Shown here: positions 34,405 to 43,484 of the stretch, one piece after another
Layout: each line of letters begins with the position of its first letter
Position numbering within the stretch: position 1 is the first letter of the stretch
Assembly: GCA_964437505.1 (NCBI GenBank)
Contig: CAYTGU010000010.1
Coordinates: forward strand, 1 to 61,261
Direction: 5' to 3'
DNA length: 61,261 bases
Source: JAHJDO01 sp964437505
GTDB lineage: Bacteria; JAHJDO01
Notes under the pieces: generated by a model
Database searches by the model: none
The model's input: only the letters and a program-made list of their open reading frames with translations
What the model was told of the DNA's origin: nothing
Program-made: the position numbers and the translations under genes

Positions 34405-35340
34405 TTAAATTTTTCCTTTTGCAACCACTCTATTTCTAAAATCAAACCAGAAATCAACCAATCCTAATATAATAATGAGCATAAGAAAAATTGGAGAAGT
34501 AAAAACCAGCACATAAATCAAGACCTTAACAAAAGGAAACACCTTCCATTTGTCAAAAAAGAAACTTGCAATTGCTAAGCCTCCTACTAAGTAAACAGCT
34601 GAAATAATAATTAGCGAATTCAGTCCTATTATATAGCCTGATTGAAATTTGGCGTATTTGAATAGAAATGTCATTAGGGCAGATATAATAAAGCCCCATA
34701 TACACTCATCCCTCAACCTCCACGTCTTAAAAGGAGATAATTTAAGAGCTTCTAAACCAAGTATCTTTTTTGAGAATAAAAGGTTAACGCTAACTACTAA
34801 AAAATTAACAATGAAAATAATAGCTGGAAAACTAGTTTTAATTATATTTATTGCTGTACTAAATGACTCTTTAACTAACTCAACCTTTTCTTTGCTGATG
34901 CCAGTCTCTTCATAAATTTTCAGACTTTTATCCATATGAATCTGTAAATTCATGTAAATTTTATTAAGAAAATTTTCGTCATACAATGAAATTACAAAAA
35001 TAGCCAAAAGACTTATAAGGCTCAAAATAATTGCTGATAAAACACCTGTCTTTATAAAAGGAAACTTGTTCTTAGCTATTATACCTGTAACTAAGCCTAA
35101 AAGTCCAAGTTGTATAGATAAAATTGCGGAAAAGTGATTCTGTAAAATTAAGTAGACACTTGATGCCATAATAAAAAAACACAGAAATCCTTTACGGACA
35201 CCAAGCAAATACACACAGATAATAATAGGTAAAGGAACTAAAACTTGGAAGAATAACTGCCCAAAAGCAAAAAAAAACCCTGAAATAAAAAAACATAGTG
35301 ACACTAAAGAAAGCAGGATTATCTTTTTACCTGTTAGCAA
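34405..35340 (-). CDS. YybS-like DUF2232 membrane protein
   Basis: A 311-residue protein with about eight hydrophobic segments and no known catalytic motif. Length, topology and position directly after rpsR match the DUF2232 (YybS) family, which in Firmicutes and other phyla follows rpsF-ssb-rpsR and precedes rplI. Here rplI is absent and tatD follows at once. The function is not known. The C-terminal helix ends in FDFRNRVVAKGKI. Confidence 0.75.
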   Translation of the reverse strand: MLTGKKIILLSLVSLCFFISGFFFAFGQLFFQVLVPLPIIICVYLLGVRKGFLCFFIMASSVYLILQNHFSAILSIQLGLLGLVTGIIAKNKFPFIKTGVLSAIILSLISLLAIFVISLYDENFLNKIYMNLQIHMDKSLKIYEETGISKEKVELVKESFSTAINIIKTSFPAIIFIVNFLVVSVNLLFSKKILGLEALKLSPFKTWRLRDECIWGFIISALMTFLFKYAKFQSGYIIGLNSLIIISAVYLVGGLAIASFFFDKWKVFPFVKVLIYVLVFTSPIFLMLIIILGLVDFWFDFRNRVVAKGKI

Positions 35341-35355
35341 CTGACATTTCTCAAT

Positions 35356-35607
35356 TTATTTTGCAGAAAAAGGCAGTAACGAACACATTCTTGCTCGTTT
35401 TATTGCAACGGCAAGTTTTTTCTGGTGACGAGCGCAATTCCCTGAGACTTTAGTTGAAAGGATTTTTCCCCTCTCAGTAATAAAGCCAGAGAGTGTTTTT
35501 GTGTCCCTATAATCAATTTCATCCATTTTTTCAACACAAAGCCTACAATATTTTTTTCTTATAATCTTTTTTTTGCGGCCTTTGACTTTTTTACCTCTTT
35601 GAAACAT
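35356..35607 (-). CDS. rpsR: 30S ribosomal protein bS18
   Basis: 83 residues. The basic N-terminus leads into KKYCRLCVEKMDEIDYRDTKTL and the conserved GKILSTKVSGNCARHQKKLA and IKRARMCSLLPF. The Cys pair C-R-L-C with the later Cys residues suggests a zinc-binding form. It is third in the canonical rpsF-ssb-rpsR order. Confidence 0.97.
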   Translation of the reverse strand: MFQRGKKVKGRKKKIIRKKYCRLCVEKMDEIDYRDTKTLSGFITERGKILSTKVSGNCARHQKKLAVAIKRARMCSLLPFSAK

Positions 35608-35631
35608 AAAGATAATCTCCTTTCTATTATA

Positions 35632-36114
35632 TCAGAATGGTACTTCATCCTCTCCAGATTTTTCTGGTTTTTTCTCTGATGAATTTGTTTGAGTCTTTGC
35701 TTCTTCCTTCTCATCAATCTGTATTTCAGGGACAGGTGCGTTTTTTTCTTCGCTTGCTAGAGACGTAGCACTGCTACTTCCCTGCGAAGTACCAAGAAAC
35801 TGAACTCTCTCTGCAACTACTTCCATAGCGCTTCGTTTTTGTCCATCTTTGTCTTCCCATGAACGGCTTTGTAAGCGCCCTTCTATAAAAACAGGCCTTC
35901 CTTTACTAAGATATTTTGCGCATGACTCCGCCTGATTAGCCCATACAACAACTTTTACAAAACATGTATCTTCTGTCTTTGTTCCCTCTTTATTTTTAAA
36001 AAACCGATTGATTGCTATGCTAAAATCCGCAACTGCAGTACCACTTGGTATATATCTAAGCTCCGGGTCCCTCGTCAAATTGCCTATCAAAAAAACCTTA
36101 TTCAAATTCGCCAT
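35632..36114 (-). CDS. ssb: single-stranded DNA-binding protein
   Basis: 160 residues. An OB-fold covers residues 1-107, with LNKVFLIGNLTRDPELRYIP, TCFVKVVVWANQAESCAKYL and VFIEGRLQSRSW. A disordered acidic linker follows, ending in the DEVPF tip that recruits repair and replication proteins. It lies between rpsF and rpsR. Confidence 0.97.
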   Translation of the reverse strand: MANLNKVFLIGNLTRDPELRYIPSGTAVADFSIAINRFFKNKEGTKTEDTCFVKVVVWANQAESCAKYLSKGRPVFIEGRLQSRSWEDKDGQKRSAMEVVAERVQFLGTSQGSSSATSLASEEKNAPVPEIQIDEKEEAKTQTNSSEKKPEKSGEDEVPF

Positions 36115-36133
36115 ATTTATTCTCCTTTCTTGC

Positions 36134-36427
36134 TTATTTCTTTTTCAAAATAAAAATTCTAAATATATCCTCTTTTAATTTTAATTTCTTATTAATTACC
36201 GCAATTCCTTCAGAGGAGATTTCAAATTTTATATTTATATATACTCCCTCACTGCGTTTTTTTATCTTATAAGCAAATTTTTTCTTCCCAATTCGATCAA
36301 CATCTACAACTTTGCCTTTTGCAGATTTAATACATTTCTCTATATCTTCTATAATCTTATCCCTGCCATCTTCCGCCAAATCAGCGTTTATAATAAACAA
36401 ACCTTCATACTTATTTTTCTTATCCAC
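36134..36427 (-). CDS. rpsF: 30S ribosomal protein bS6
   Basis: 97 residues. NKYEGLFIINADLAEDGRD, then VVDVDRIGKKKFAYKIKKR and GVYINIKFEIS follow the bS6 ferredoxin-like fold. First gene of the rpsF-ssb-rpsR group, 19 bp after hppA. Confidence 0.95.
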   Translation of the reverse strand: MDKKNKYEGLFIINADLAEDGRDKIIEDIEKCIKSAKGKVVDVDRIGKKKFAYKIKKRSEGVYINIKFEISSEGIAVINKKLKLKEDIFRIFILKKK

Positions 36428-36445
36428 TAAACTACCTCCAGTTTT

Positions 36446-38467
36446 TTAAAATTTTACAAACAATGGCGCTAAAACAAGGGAAATAACACTCATAAGCTTA
36501 ATTAATATATTTATTGAAGGTCCGACTGTATCCTTCAGAGGATCGCCTACCGTGTCTCCGATGACAGCTGCTTTATGAGCCTCGCTGCCTTTTCCGCCAA
36601 AGTTGCCATCCTCAATATATTTTTTAGCATTATCCATGGCTCCACCGCTATTTGCCATCTGGATTCCAAGCATAAGACCGGATATCAATGCTCCAACAAG
36701 AAGACCTGCAAGAGCTTTAGGTCCTAACAATAACCCAATTGCAACAGGCACTACAATAGCCATAGCACCAGGAAGTAACATGCCCTGAATAGCTCCTTTT
36801 GTCGAAATATCGACGCATGTTGCTGAATCAGGCATTGCCTTCCCTTCCATTAATCCTTTAATTTCCCTAAATTGTCTTCTCACTTCAGCTATCAATTCGT
36901 ATGCAGCTTTACTAACAGCTTTAAAAAGCATTGAAGAAAACAGGAACGGCAGCATACCTCCAATCAATAAACCCGACATAACTCTAGGGTCTGTAATATC
37001 TGCTCCCTTTATGCGAACTGCCATCATATAAGCAGATATCAAGCCTATAGCTGCAAATGCAGCTGAACCTATTGCAAACCCTTTGCCAATCGCTGCGGTC
37101 GTATTGCCAACAGCATCCAGATTGTCAGTTATTTTTCTCACAGATGGATCCAGACCCGCCATCTCTGCTATACCGCCGGCATTGTCGGCAATAGGTCCGT
37201 ATGAATCAACTGAGACGATCATGCCGGTTGTAGCAAGCATACCTACAGCAGCCATAGCAACTCCATATCCTCCTGCAAAATGATAGGCAATCATAATAGC
37301 AGCGGCAAGTACCAGCACAGGTATACAAGTGCTTTCCATACCGACCGCTAGTCCGCCGGTAACAGTTATTGCAGGCCCGCTCTTGGAACTCTCAGCAAGT
37401 TTTTTAACCGGATTGTATTTAGTGGATGTAAAAAACTCGCTCGTAAAACCAATTGCCATACCGGATATAATCCCAGCAAGCGTAGCATAAAAAGGGCCTA
37501 GTTTAGAATAACTTTCAAATGCTACACCAAACTTGTTTACAATAAAATACGTACCTATAATCGACAAAACAGCACTTACATAAGTCCCTCCCATTAAGGC
37601 TCCCTGAGGATTCTTTTTCCCAAATACTTTTACATAAATTACCCCAATAATAGAAGCTATAATTCCCGCACCCGCTATATAAATCGGCATAAACTTTAAC
37701 TTATCAGCCACACTTTGTCCCATTATAACAACAAATGTTGAACCAATAGCTATGCTTGCAATAATAGATTCAACATATGACTCCAAAAGATCCGCACCCA
37801 GCCCTGCAACATCTCCTACATTATCTCCAACATTGTCAGCAATCACAGCAGGATTTCTAGGATCATCTTCAGGAATACCTGCTTCTACTTTTCCAACGAG
37901 ATCAGCCCCCATGTCTGCACCTTTTGTAAATATTCCTCCACCTGATCTTGCGAAAAGGGCTACAAGACTTGCTCCCATAGCATACCCATTGATTATTACA
38001 GGATCTCCCTTAAATATAAAATATACAAAGATAAGCCCTAATAAAGCCAGACCAACAACGCTCATTCCCATTACCGATCCACCTGAAATCGCCACATTTA
38101 ACGCTGCTTTTACTCCTCCTTTTGAAGCCGCATTTGCTGTCCTTGAATTTGCTCTTGTTGCTATACCCATTCCAATATATCCCGCAAAAGCAGACATAAA
38201 AGAACCAATCACAAAAGCTATAGATGTCTTCCAACCCAGACTAATTCCTTTGGATATAAAAGGAGTTATACCTATTAGCCCCGCTATTAAAACTACAAAA
38301 ATAGCAATATAACTATACTCTCGTTTTAAGAAGGCGCTTGCTCCTTCTTGTATGAGACGAGATATATCCTTCATCTTTTGTGTGCCCTCTTCTTTTTTTA
38401 GAACTCCAATCGCAAGAACCACAGCAAACCCCAACGCCAAAAAACTACATATTAATGAAAATAACAC
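36446..38467 (-). CDS. hppA: membrane-bound K+-dependent proton/sodium-pumping pyrophosphatase
   Basis: A 673-residue, roughly 16-helix pump that couples pyrophosphate hydrolysis to cation export. The active-site stretches are KGADMGADLVGKVE (near 182-195), DDPRNPAVIADNVGDNVGD (near 201-219) and GDTVGDPLKDTVGPSINILI near the C-terminus. VGNTTAAIGKG has Ala where K+-independent forms have Lys, so a K+-stimulated enzyme is expected. Whether it moves H+ or Na+ cannot be settled here. Pyrophosphate-driven energetics fit the pyruvate phosphate dikinase gene in the same block. Confidence 0.95.
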   Translation of the reverse strand: MLFSLICSFLALGFAVVLAIGVLKKEEGTQKMKDISRLIQEGASAFLKREYSYIAIFVVLIAGLIGITPFISKGISLGWKTSIAFVIGSFMSAFAGYIGMGIATRANSRTANAASKGGVKAALNVAISGGSVMGMSVVGLALLGLIFVYFIFKGDPVIINGYAMGASLVALFARSGGGIFTKGADMGADLVGKVEAGIPEDDPRNPAVIADNVGDNVGDVAGLGADLLESYVESIIASIAIGSTFVVIMGQSVADKLKFMPIYIAGAGIIASIIGVIYVKVFGKKNPQGALMGGTYVSAVLSIIGTYFIVNKFGVAFESYSKLGPFYATLAGIISGMAIGFTSEFFTSTKYNPVKKLAESSKSGPAITVTGGLAVGMESTCIPVLVLAAAIMIAYHFAGGYGVAMAAVGMLATTGMIVSVDSYGPIADNAGGIAEMAGLDPSVRKITDNLDAVGNTTAAIGKGFAIGSAAFAAIGLISAYMMAVRIKGADITDPRVMSGLLIGGMLPFLFSSMLFKAVSKAAYELIAEVRRQFREIKGLMEGKAMPDSATCVDISTKGAIQGMLLPGAMAIVVPVAIGLLLGPKALAGLLVGALISGLMLGIQMANSGGAMDNAKKYIEDGNFGGKGSEAHKAAVIGDTVGDPLKDTVGPSINILIKLMSVISLVLAPLFVKF

Positions 38468-38480
38468 AACAAACTCCTTT

Positions 38481-39053
38481 CTATACGATTACAGAGGCAT
38501 TGATTGTGCACATTGCCTTATCAATGCCATTTTTTATAATTATTGTTATGGTCTCTAAAGCTTTAGACAAAATCTTATCAAGTTTAGTCACTTCAGTTTC
38601 ATTAAAATTGCTTAGAACATGTCCTTTTAAATCTTCACAACGATTGTTTCTGCCTATTCCAATACGTATTCTTGAAAAATTCTCATTACCAATCGCATCT
38701 ATAATAGATTCTACTCCGTTATGCCCGCCGGATTTTCCATTCTTCTTAGCTTTAATCCTGCCAAATTCTATATCAGCATCATCATGAATAATAACAAGAT
38801 CTTCTAAATCCGCTTTATAGAAATTAACAAGCTTTGAAACGGCCTGTCCGCTTAAATTGACAAAAGTCTGGGGCTTTGCAAGAATCACATCATTCTTTTC
38901 TATGAAACCACGTCCGATCAGAGAATCAAACTTTTTGATTTTTATATCAGTCTCCAACCTTTCTGCTGTTTTATCAATAACCATGAATCCTGCATTGTGC
39001 CTATTTTTCCTGAACTTGATACCAGGATTACCTAATCCTACAATTATCTTCAT
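38481..39053 (-). CDS. pth: peptidyl-tRNA hydrolase
   Basis: 190 residues. The family signature is complete: IVGLGNPGIKFRKNRHNAGF with the catalytic His20, AKPQTFVNLSGQAV, IHDDADIEFGRIKAKK and GKSGGHNGVESII. It recycles peptidyl-tRNAs released from stalled ribosomes. The start codon is adjacent to the stop of rplY, and the three-gene order prs-rplY-pth is a common bacterial arrangement. Confidence 0.96.
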   Translation of the reverse strand: MKIIVGLGNPGIKFRKNRHNAGFMVIDKTAERLETDIKIKKFDSLIGRGFIEKNDVILAKPQTFVNLSGQAVSKLVNFYKADLEDLVIIHDDADIEFGRIKAKKNGKSGGHNGVESIIDAIGNENFSRIRIGIGRNNRCEDLKGHVLSNFNETEVTKLDKILSKALETITIIIKNGIDKAMCTINASVIV

Positions 39054-39770
39054 CTACTTTCGCTCATCTGGTTTTTTCTCTTTTTTATCTTCTTTCTCAT
39101 CCTTCTCTTTCTGCTCCCCTTCTGTTGCCTCAGCTTCAGCCTCTTCCTTCCCTTCCTCAATAACTTCCGGCTCTTCTTCCACTGAAACTTCATCCTCCTT
39201 TATAATAGTTGGAGGAACAATGGAAACAACTGCTTGGTCATGGTCTGCTAAAACTTCTACATCCTCTGGAATACTCAGGTCTCTTATGTGAATGGATGAA
39301 CCTATTTCCAACTGTGTAACATCTACTTCAAAGTGACCTGGGATTTTATCAGGCAAGCAGCGAACTTCTACATCTCTCATGGAGTGGTCCAGTACTCCTC
39401 CTTCTTTAACTCCTGGAGCCTCACCAGTAAGAACTATATTAATCCTTGTGGTGATTTTCTCATCAAGCCGTATCTTATAGAAGTCTATATGAAGTAATTC
39501 ATCACTTACCGGATGATACTGAATGCCTCTAACCATTACAGTTTCTTGTTTTGAGGAACCATTATTATCTATTGATAAAGATATAAGGATATTCTCTCCA
39601 TGCATTTTTTTTACAACTTGTTCAAACTTTTTCTGTTCAACTGCAAGATTCAAAGTCTTTATACCATGACCATATAAAACACATGGTATACCTCCCTGTT
39701 TCCTCAGCTCCTTTGTAGATCTCTTATTTATTTCTTTTCTAATATTAGCTTGTAACTGAATTTTTTGCAT
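39054..39770 (-). CDS. rplY: 50S ribosomal protein bL25, CTC form
   Basis: 238 residues. An N-terminal L25 domain binding 5S rRNA (about 1-95, with LRKQGGIPCVLYGHG) is joined to the C-terminal TL5/CTC beta domain (about 100-185, GEAPGVKEGGVLDHSMRDVEV). A long highly charged tail of Glu and Lys (about 190-238) follows and is longer than in most homologues. GGAG precedes the ATG. It lies between prs and pth. Confidence 0.95.
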   Translation of the reverse strand: MQKIQLQANIRKEINKRSTKELRKQGGIPCVLYGHGIKTLNLAVEQKKFEQVVKKMHGENILISLSIDNNGSSKQETVMVRGIQYHPVSDELLHIDFYKIRLDEKITTRINIVLTGEAPGVKEGGVLDHSMRDVEVRCLPDKIPGHFEVDVTQLEIGSSIHIRDLSIPEDVEVLADHDQAVVSIVPPTIIKEDEVSVEEEPEVIEEGKEEAEAEATEGEQKEKDEKEDKKEKKPDERK

Positions 39771-39782
39771 TAGTATCTCCTC

Positions 39783-40727
39783 TTAAAGAAACAATGAACT
39801 TACAGAAGTATTATTATGAATGCTATATATTGCTTTTGAAAGGAGTTCTGCTATCGAAAGAACTCTAACTTTTTTTGATTTTTTCTTTCCTATCATCGGA
39901 ATAGTATTTGTAACGACTATCTCATCAATGACAGACTTATTAAGACGTTCAATAGCGTCTGCGGAAAATACAGAATGCGTACACGCTGCAAATATTCTTT
40001 TAACCCCTTTATCATAAAGCGCATCTGCTGCTTCGATTATACTACCTCCTGTATCAATCATATCGTCCAGAATTATTACATTCCTCCCTTGCACATCTCC
40101 AATCACATTCATCGCTTCAGCCACATTTACATCAGGTCTTCTTTTATCAATAATAGCCAAAGTTGCACTCATTCTTTTTGCTATTGCTCTTGCTCTTTCA
40201 ACTCCTCCTGAGTCTGGAGAGACGATAGTAACATCCTTGATTTTCTTTGTCAAAAAATACCTGACTAAAATAGCTGGCGCAGCAAATAAATTATCCACAG
40301 GAATATCAAAAAAACCCTGTATTTGCCCGGCATGTAGATCTATCACTAAAACTCTGTCAACCCCAGCCGTTGTAATTAAATTAGCAACAAGTTTAGCTGT
40401 TATCGGGGCACGCGGTTGAACTTTTCTATCCTGCCTGCCATAGCCATAGTATGGAATTACTGCAGTAATTCGGCTAGCAGAAGCTCTTTTGAAAGCGTCA
40501 ACCGTAATAAGCAATTCCATTAAATTCTCATTAACAGGCGGACATGTGGATTGAATAATAAATACATCCTGACCTCTTACATTCTCATTAATTTTTATAT
40601 TAAATTCTCCATCCTTGAAGCGTTTTGTCTCTCCTCTACACAATGGAGCATCTAAATATTTAGATATTTCCACAGATAAATCCAGGTTTGCTGTTCCTGA
40701 AAATATTTGCATATTATTTTTTTTCAT
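39783..40727 (-). CDS. prs: ribose-phosphate pyrophosphokinase
   Basis: A 314-residue PRPP synthetase, normal length for class I. IFSGTANLDLSVEISKYL at the N-terminus, RQDRKVQPRAPITAKLVANL flexible loop region near 100-120, DLHAGQIQGFFDIPVDNL near 131-148, SPDSGGVERARAIAKRM, and the PRPP loop VIILDDMIDTGGSI near 220-233 are present. It feeds purine, pyrimidine, histidine and NAD synthesis. Followed by rplY and pth. Confidence 0.97.
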   Translation of the reverse strand: MKKNNMQIFSGTANLDLSVEISKYLDAPLCRGETKRFKDGEFNIKINENVRGQDVFIIQSTCPPVNENLMELLITVDAFKRASASRITAVIPYYGYGRQDRKVQPRAPITAKLVANLITTAGVDRVLVIDLHAGQIQGFFDIPVDNLFAAPAILVRYFLTKKIKDVTIVSPDSGGVERARAIAKRMSATLAIIDKRRPDVNVAEAMNVIGDVQGRNVIILDDMIDTGGSIIEAADALYDKGVKRIFAACTHSVFSADAIERLNKSVIDEIVVTNTIPMIGKKKSKKVRVLSIAELLSKAIYSIHNNTSVSSLFL

Positions 40728-40730
40728 TTT

Positions 40731-43406
40731 CTATTTCCCTTTCTTTTCTTCTAATACTGCATGCGCTGCGGCAAGACGTGCTATCGGTACTCTGTACGGA
40801 GAGCAGCTAACATAGTTCATGCCTACACGATGGCAGAATTTCACAGATTCCGGTTCTCCGCCATGTTCACCACATATGCCAACCTTTAAATCAGCTCTTG
40901 AATTTCTTCCTCTTTCAATACCCATCTTAACAAGCTGCCCAACTCCTTCCTGATCCAGAACCTGAAACGGATCATCTTCGAGAATCCCCTTTTCCACATA
41001 TTCACCAAGGAATGCGCCTGCATCATCGCGGCTATAGCCGAATGCCATCTGTGTCAGATCATTCGTTCCAAAGGAGAAAAATTCTGCTTTCTGAGCAATC
41101 TCATCCGCTACAATACATGCTCTTGGAATTTCTATCATTGTCCCTACTAAATACTTTACGTTTACACCATATTCAGACATAACCTCTTCTGCAACTGCAT
41201 CAACAATTTTTTTCTGGTTAAGAAATTCACCTGTTGTTCCTATAAGAGGAATCATTACCTCAGGAATAACCTCATATTTATCTTTGGTAAGAATGCATGC
41301 AGCTTCAAAAATGGCTCTTGCCTGCATCCGTGTTATCTCGGGATATGTTACTCCAAGACGGCAGCCTCTATGCCCAAGCATTGGATTGAATTCGTGAAGT
41401 GAATCAATCTTACTCTTTACCTTTTCTACAGAAATACCCATCTCTTCAGCCATCTCTTTTTGATTTGCTTCTTCGTGAGGCAAAAACTCATGGAGAGGCG
41501 GATCAAGCAATCTTATTGTAACTGGCAATCCATTCATAGCCTTAAATATACCTATAAAATCATCTTTCTGCATTGGGAGAAGCTTTGCAAGTGCCTTTTC
41601 TCTGCCGCTTATATCATCTGCAAGTATCATCTCCCGGACAGCCTTAATCCTGTCCCCTTCAAAGAACATGTGCTCCGTCCTGCACAGACCAATGCCTTTT
41701 GCACCGAATTTTCGTGCTACTTCAGCATCTTGAGGAGTATCAGCATTTGTTCTTACTCCAAGCTTTCTGATTTCATCAACCCATTTCATTAATGTCTCAA
41801 AGTTTCCTGAAAGCTCAGGTTGGATTGTTGAAACCTGACCAAGCATAACCTCTCCTGTTGAACCATCAAGAGAAATCCAATCTCCTTTTTTAACAGTAGC
41901 ATTACCTACAGAAAACACCTGCTTTTGATAATTTATCCTAATTGCACCGCAACCAGCTACACAACATTTTCCCATACCCCGAGCAACTACTGCTGCATGA
42001 GAGGTCATCCCCCCTCTGGCAGTTAGTATACCCTGAGCTGCGTTCATTCCTCCAATATCTTCAGGAGATGTCTCAATACGAACAAGTATCGTTTTCTCTT
42101 CTTTTAGATCTTCAGCGTCATCAGCATGAAAAACAACTTTTCCACTAGCAGCTCCTGGAGATGCAGGTAATCCTTTTGCAATGACTTTTTTCTCTGCTTT
42201 GGGGTCAAACATCGGATGAAGAAGCTGATCCAATTGCGCAGGCTCGACTCTGCTAACTGCTGTCTTCTCATTAATTAATCCTTCTTTCACCATTTCAACA
42301 GCAATCCTTATTGCTGCCATTGCTGTTCTTTTTCCTGTTCTTGTCTGAAGCATCCATAACTTACCTTTCTGAATGGTAAATTCAATATCCTGCATATCCT
42401 TATAATGGTCTTCCAGCTTATTATAAATGCCCTCCAAGGTCTTGTATGCGTCTGGCATTACTTCTTGAAGTGTCTTTTGGTCTGGAGATGTTTTCGTAGA
42501 TTCATTTACAGGTTGTGGAGTCCTGGTACCAGCAACAACATCTTCCCCTTGCGCATTTATCAGATACTCTCCATAAAACTTGTTTTCTCCCGTTGCAGGG
42601 TCTCTTGTAAAAGCAACACCTGTTCCGGAATCATCACCCATATTACCAAACACCATTACCTGTACATTAACCGCTGTGCCCCAGTCCCCAGGAATATTAT
42701 TTATTTTCCTGTATTTTATTGCTCTTTCAGTATTCCATGATCCAAAAACAGCATCTATAGCTCCCCATAACTGCTTCCATGGATCGTCGGGAAAATCCAT
42801 GCCCTTCTTCTCTTTAACCATTGCCTTAAACCTTGCTACAATATCCTTTAGGTCGTCTTCGTCAAGTTCAGTATCAGTTTGAACATGCTTCTCTTTCTTC
42901 TTCTCTTCAATTATTACCTCAAATGGATCCTCATCCTCTTTCTTCTCGGGCTTCATTCCAAGAACAACGTCCCCATACATCTGAACAAACCGTCTGTATG
43001 CGTCCCATGCAAAACGAGCATTTCCCGACTGAGAAACAAGCCCTTCTATAGTTGTATCATTAAGACCAAGATTGAGTATTGTATCCATCATGCCGGGCAT
43101 TGAAACGCGCGCACCTGAACGCACTGATACAAGCAGAGGATTGCGTGAATCGCCAAACTTAGCTCCCATTATCCCTTCAACATTACTCATTGCATCCTTC
43201 ATCTGCACCTCAAGCTCCGAAGGATAATTACGATTATTCTTATAATAGGCATCACACACTTCTGTAGTAATTGTAAATCCGGGAGGAACTGGTATGCTAA
43301 GATTACTCATCTCAGCAAGATTTGCTCCTTTCCCACCCAGAAGATTCTTCATCCCAGTATTTCCTTCAGCTTTCCCATCCCCAAAAAAGTACACGTGCTT
43401 TCCCAT
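40731..43406 (-). CDS. ppdK: pyruvate phosphate dikinase
   Basis: An 891-residue enzyme that interconverts pyruvate, ATP and phosphate with PEP, AMP and pyrophosphate. The ATP-grasp domain begins LLGGKGANLAEMSNL, the phosphohistidine domain carries GGMTSHAAVVARGMG with the swivelling His near 457, and the PEP barrel ends with FSFGTNDLTQMAFG and the Cys in GICGEHGGEP. The insertion of charged residues near 170-190 (KKEDEDPFEVII) is unusually acidic. Together with hppA it points to a pyrophosphate-based energy economy. The prs gene follows after 3 bp. Confidence 0.97.
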   Translation of the reverse strand: MGKHVYFFGDGKAEGNTGMKNLLGGKGANLAEMSNLSIPVPPGFTITTEVCDAYYKNNRNYPSELEVQMKDAMSNVEGIMGAKFGDSRNPLLVSVRSGARVSMPGMMDTILNLGLNDTTIEGLVSQSGNARFAWDAYRRFVQMYGDVVLGMKPEKKEDEDPFEVIIEEKKKEKHVQTDTELDEDDLKDIVARFKAMVKEKKGMDFPDDPWKQLWGAIDAVFGSWNTERAIKYRKINNIPGDWGTAVNVQVMVFGNMGDDSGTGVAFTRDPATGENKFYGEYLINAQGEDVVAGTRTPQPVNESTKTSPDQKTLQEVMPDAYKTLEGIYNKLEDHYKDMQDIEFTIQKGKLWMLQTRTGKRTAMAAIRIAVEMVKEGLINEKTAVSRVEPAQLDQLLHPMFDPKAEKKVIAKGLPASPGAASGKVVFHADDAEDLKEEKTILVRIETSPEDIGGMNAAQGILTARGGMTSHAAVVARGMGKCCVAGCGAIRINYQKQVFSVGNATVKKGDWISLDGSTGEVMLGQVSTIQPELSGNFETLMKWVDEIRKLGVRTNADTPQDAEVARKFGAKGIGLCRTEHMFFEGDRIKAVREMILADDISGREKALAKLLPMQKDDFIGIFKAMNGLPVTIRLLDPPLHEFLPHEEANQKEMAEEMGISVEKVKSKIDSLHEFNPMLGHRGCRLGVTYPEITRMQARAIFEAACILTKDKYEVIPEVMIPLIGTTGEFLNQKKIVDAVAEEVMSEYGVNVKYLVGTMIEIPRACIVADEIAQKAEFFSFGTNDLTQMAFGYSRDDAGAFLGEYVEKGILEDDPFQVLDQEGVGQLVKMGIERGRNSRADLKVGICGEHGGEPESVKFCHRVGMNYVSCSPYRVPIARLAAAHAVLEEKKGK

Positions 43407-43484
43407 ATATTACTCCCCTATTAATTTAAAAAATTTCCCGCTAAAACTAGCACAAACAGAGATGACTTTCAACATCTAAATTGA

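Noticed and set aside
37752..38312. Plus-strand 186-codon frame opposite hppA
   Set aside because: Low-complexity Pro/Ile/Ala translation, the mirror of a membrane-protein coding strand.
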